Shown: positions 62,094 to 64,000 of the stretch, piece after piece | Layout of the letters: every line of letters begins with the position of its first letter | Position numbering within the stretch: position 1 is the stretch's first letter | Source: Saccharomonospora sp. CUA-673 | GTDB lineage: Bacteria > Actinomycetota > Actinomycetes > Mycobacteriales > Pseudonocardiaceae | NCBI RefSeq assembly: GCF_001942305.1 | Contig: NZ_MKKE01000022.1 | Coordinates: 1 to 64,000, forward strand | Length of the DNA stretch: 64,000 nt | Direction of reading: 5' to 3' | The notes under the pieces: generated by a model | What the model saw: only the letters and a program-made list of their open reading frames with translations | Database searches by the model: none | What the model was told of the DNA's origin: nothing | Program-made: the position numbers and the translations under genes

Positions 62094-62684
62094 TCAGCCG
62101 AGCCGGCGGCCGAGGTCGTCGCGGCTGTTCCAGATGGCCAGCATGCCGTAGGTGAGGGCGGTCGTGAACGGTTGCGCCAGGATGACCCAGCCGGTCTCGA
62201 GCACGGGCGCGGCTTCGACGACCTCGCCCACCGACGGTGCATCGGTGATGGCGTAGCTGCTGCCGGCGAACGACAGGCCCATCTGCATCGCGAGCCATGC
62301 GGACAGCGCCGAGCCGAGAACGGCGGCGATCAGCACCACGGGTCCGCGGCGTTCGCGCATGAGCCACACGACGATGCCGACGCCGATTCCGGCGGCGAGG
62401 CCGAGCAGCATGAACACGGCGAGCGCGTCGAAGCGGTGCCAGCTCTCCATCTGCAGGGGCAGCTCGCCGGTCTGGCCGCCGACGATCCGCATGCGTTGCG
62501 GCGGGGCCAGCCACGACCAGAGCAGGCCGAGGGGAATGCCGACGAGGGCGACGAAGGACACGACGCTGATGGCGGGGAGCAGGTCGGCCTTGACGACCAC
62601 CTTGGGCCGCTCGACGCGGACCCCGGTGAACGCCAGCGCGGACCACTCGGGCTGTGCGGATTGCTCCGTCCGCTGCTGTGACAA
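62094..62684 (-). CDS. DUF2567 membrane protein
   Basis: A 196-residue protein with four to five predicted membrane helices, including VVSFVALVGIPLGLLWSWLAP, FMLLGLAAGIGVGIVVWLM, VVLIAAVLGSALSAWLAMQ and a final LAQPFTTALTYGMLAIW. This is the DUF2567 pattern known from mycobacteria and relatives. The TTG 62684 start is chosen because GAGGAGG lies 7 bases upstream; no ATG starts the family N-terminus. The function is unknown. It is convergent with the LonSB gene. Confidence 0.8.
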   Translation of the reverse strand: MSQQRTEQSAQPEWSALAFTGVRVERPKVVVKADLLPAISVVSFVALVGIPLGLLWSWLAPPQRMRIVGGQTGELPLQMESWHRFDALAVFMLLGLAAGIGVGIVVWLMRERRGPVVLIAAVLGSALSAWLAMQMGLSFAGSSYAITDAPSVGEVVEAAPVLETGWVILAQPFTTALTYGMLAIWNSRDDLGRRLG

Positions 62685-62986
62685 CCGACGTCCTCCTCGC
62701 CTACCACGTGCTGACGGTGACGAGCCTAGTCCGTCCGCTCCGGCGTCTGCTGCAGGCCGTCCGTCACCGGGTCGTGTGCGTGGGATGGTCGACGACCGTG
62801 CGCGGGCGGCACGTGCGGCCTCCGCCGGGGTCACCGGCAGGAGGCCGCCACGATGGCCGCGGCCGCGGCGGCGGGCTCGATCATCGTCTCCGCCACCGCC
62901 CGTCGCGCGGGCCGAGCCGTAGGCAGAGCCACGCGTCGGCCTCGCCGACGGCATGCTCGACCCTAGCCCGCCCGCGCCGACGGCCG
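62685..62986. other. Intergenic region with no recognised gene
   Basis: About 300 bp between the DUF2567 start and the carbonic anhydrase stop. Translations in all frames are low-complexity Arg/Ala/Pro-rich and show no domain. No repeat, tRNA or riboswitch was seen. Confidence 0.4.
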
Positions 62987-64000
62987 TCACGGGGTCTCGA
63001 CCACGTCGTGCGCGCCGGCCGGTTCGAAATGTCCGGTGTCCGGGTCCAGCAGGTAGACGCGCGCGTGACCGAGGTCGAAGTACATGCCGGTCAGGGTCAG
63101 TTCTCCGCGGTCGATCGCGTCGGCCACCAGCGGCGATTCGCGCAGGTGCTCGAGCTGCTGCAGGACGTTGTGCAGGGCCAGCGCGTCGCCCGGGTGGTCG
63201 GGTTCGGCTCCGCCGAGCAGCACCGGTTCACTCTCCCTGCTGCGCTGCAGACCGGCCCGACCGTGTTCGAGCCAGTCGGCCAGCGCGGTCAGTCCGTCGG
63301 GCGCCTTGCCCACGACCGCGCGCATCGCGCCGCACGAGGAGTGGCCGCACACGACGATCTCGTTGACCCCGAGCACGCTCACCGCGAACTCGACCGACGA
63401 CCACACCGAGGCCCCACCGCCGGCGTCGGCGCTGTGCGGGGGCACGAGGTTGCCGACGTTGCGGACGGTGAACATGTCGCCGGGCCCACTGGTGGTGATC
63501 ATGTTCGGCACGATGCGCGCGTCGGCGCACGTGATGAACAGTGTGTGCGGGTGCTGACCGGCGGCCAGTTTGCTCATCGTGCCGCGCACGAGCGGCGCCG
63601 TGCGGTTCTGGAACTCGGATGTGCCGCGGCGCAGCGGGGCCCGCTGGTCCGGGATCGCCACGTCGGCCGCCGGAACGTCGACGCGACCGTTCCCGTCCGC
63701 ACCGTCGTTCGCCGAGCCCGAACCGGCACCGGAACCGTTGTCGGGGCCGTTGCGAGAACCGTTGCGAGAACCGTTGCCCGTGCCGTTGCGTTGTCCGATC
63801 CGGAATCGCTTGCTGGCCCGGATGCGCTTGACGGTGCGAAGTCGTCGCGCCGGGTTCTCACTCCGGGTGCCGCCACTGTCCGACGTGGAGCTCGTCGCCG
63901 GGCGTCCCGGCGACCCCACAGACTCCGACTCCGCAGACTCCGAGCCCACAGAACTCTCCGGGGACTCCGGAGTCCCCGACGCCGGCCCGGAGTTCGACTC
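62987..64000 (-). CDS. Beta-carbonic anhydrase domain, probably the C-terminus of a SulP transporter fusion (partial)
   Basis: The frame is open to the window edge, so the gene starts outside. The C-terminal ~210 residues are a beta-carbonic anhydrase, with zinc ligands Cys in FITCADARIVPN (CADAR motif) and His/Cys in VCGHSSCGAM. Before it is a Ser/Gly/Asn-rich linker with NGSRNGSRNG repeats and a basic stretch (RRLRTVKRIRASKRFR). The placement after a linker and the ERNRTAPLV-like join resemble bifunctional SulP anion transporter/carbonic anhydrases of actinobacteria, but the transporter half is not in view. It would supply or use bicarbonate at the membrane. Confidence 0.75.
   Translation of the reverse strand, partial: ESNSGPASGTPESPESSVGSESAESESVGSPGRPATSSTSDSGGTRSENPARRLRTVKRIRASKRFRIGQRNGTGNGSRNGSRNGPDNGSGAGSGSANDGADGNGRVDVPAADVAIPDQRAPLRRGTSEFQNRTAPLVRGTMSKLAAGQHPHTLFITCADARIVPNMITTSGPGDMFTVRNVGNLVPPHSADAGGGASVWSSVEFAVSVLGVNEIVVCGHSSCGAMRAVVGKAPDGLTALADWLEHGRAGLQRSRESEPVLLGGAEPDHPGDALALHNVLQQLEHLRESPLVADAIDRGELTLTGMYFDLGHARVYLLDPDTGHFEPAGAHDVVETP

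Overview
The window is very GC-rich chromosomal DNA from an actinomycete, most plausibly a member of the Pseudonocardiales close to Saccharomonospora or Amycolatopsis (inference). The basis is gene content: recA-recX with DUF3046, an Rv2175c-PknL pair next to a class II DAHP synthase, an SAV_6107-type HEPN gene, hisDCB and nadABC in mycobacterial order, a DUF222/HNH gene, F420-dependent LLM oxidoreductases and two type VII secretion (T7SS) substrate loci. LAYOUT. 1-664: right part of an IS3-family element inserted in a lamin-tail-domain protein gene, of which only the last ~61 codons remain. 798-1020: divergent tRNA-Gly(TCC) and tRNA-Pro(TGG). 999-4177: a small low-GC island between a 25-bp direct repeat made of the tRNA-Pro 3' end; it carries a WXG100-like gene, a T7SS-associated DUF1023 hydrolase and a lipoprotein gene, coupled by TGATG overlaps. 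4243-9301: secreted ParB-like protein, SnoaL-like protein, LLM oxidoreductase, NlpC/P60 hydrolase, membrane protein, Uma2 protein. 9353-16333: recX, recA (with a LexA box), DUF3046, a 37-residue membrane peptide and the Lhr-type helicase. 16514-30918: mostly accessory genes (ACT-GNAT, VOC, maleylpyruvate isomerase-like, HEPN, YbaK, GNAT, EamA, DUF885, polyprenyl synthase, LLM, methyltransferase, AraC, CGNR, MFS). 30915-36417: Rv2175c homolog, PknL-position kinase with four PASTA domains, wax ester synthase/DGAT and class II DAHP synthase. 36553-40303: second T7SS locus (WXG100, long secreted protein, three unrecognised proteins). 40279-47610: trypsin-like protease and glutamate synthase gltD-gltB. 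47913-51020: cobalamin riboswitch and btuFCD. 51090-54276: hisD-hisC-hisB and a small membrane protein. 54379-56814: nitrilase-fold amidase and DUF222/HNH protein. 56745-61277: nadA-nadB-nadC divergent from an NrtR-type regulator around a palindrome. 61312-64000: Lon-substrate-domain protein, DUF2567 protein and the carbonic anhydrase end of a gene that runs off the window. HOW THE GENES WORK TOGETHER. Clear circuits are the NrtR-nadABC regulon (de novo NAD), the B12-sensing leader with its importer, the SOS-controlled recA-recX pair, the nitrogen-assimilation GltBD pair, and the PknL kinase beside its known substrate family. The two T7SS loci each look like a WXG100 partner, a large secreted protein, and small lipo- or membrane proteins. 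QUALITY CAVEAT. Twelve genes are broken at seventeen points, and every break is repaired by adding one base. Gene lengths modulo 3 agree with this count. This one-sided pattern points to lost bases in the sequence rather than true gene decay, so these entries are described as full-length genes with a broken frame.
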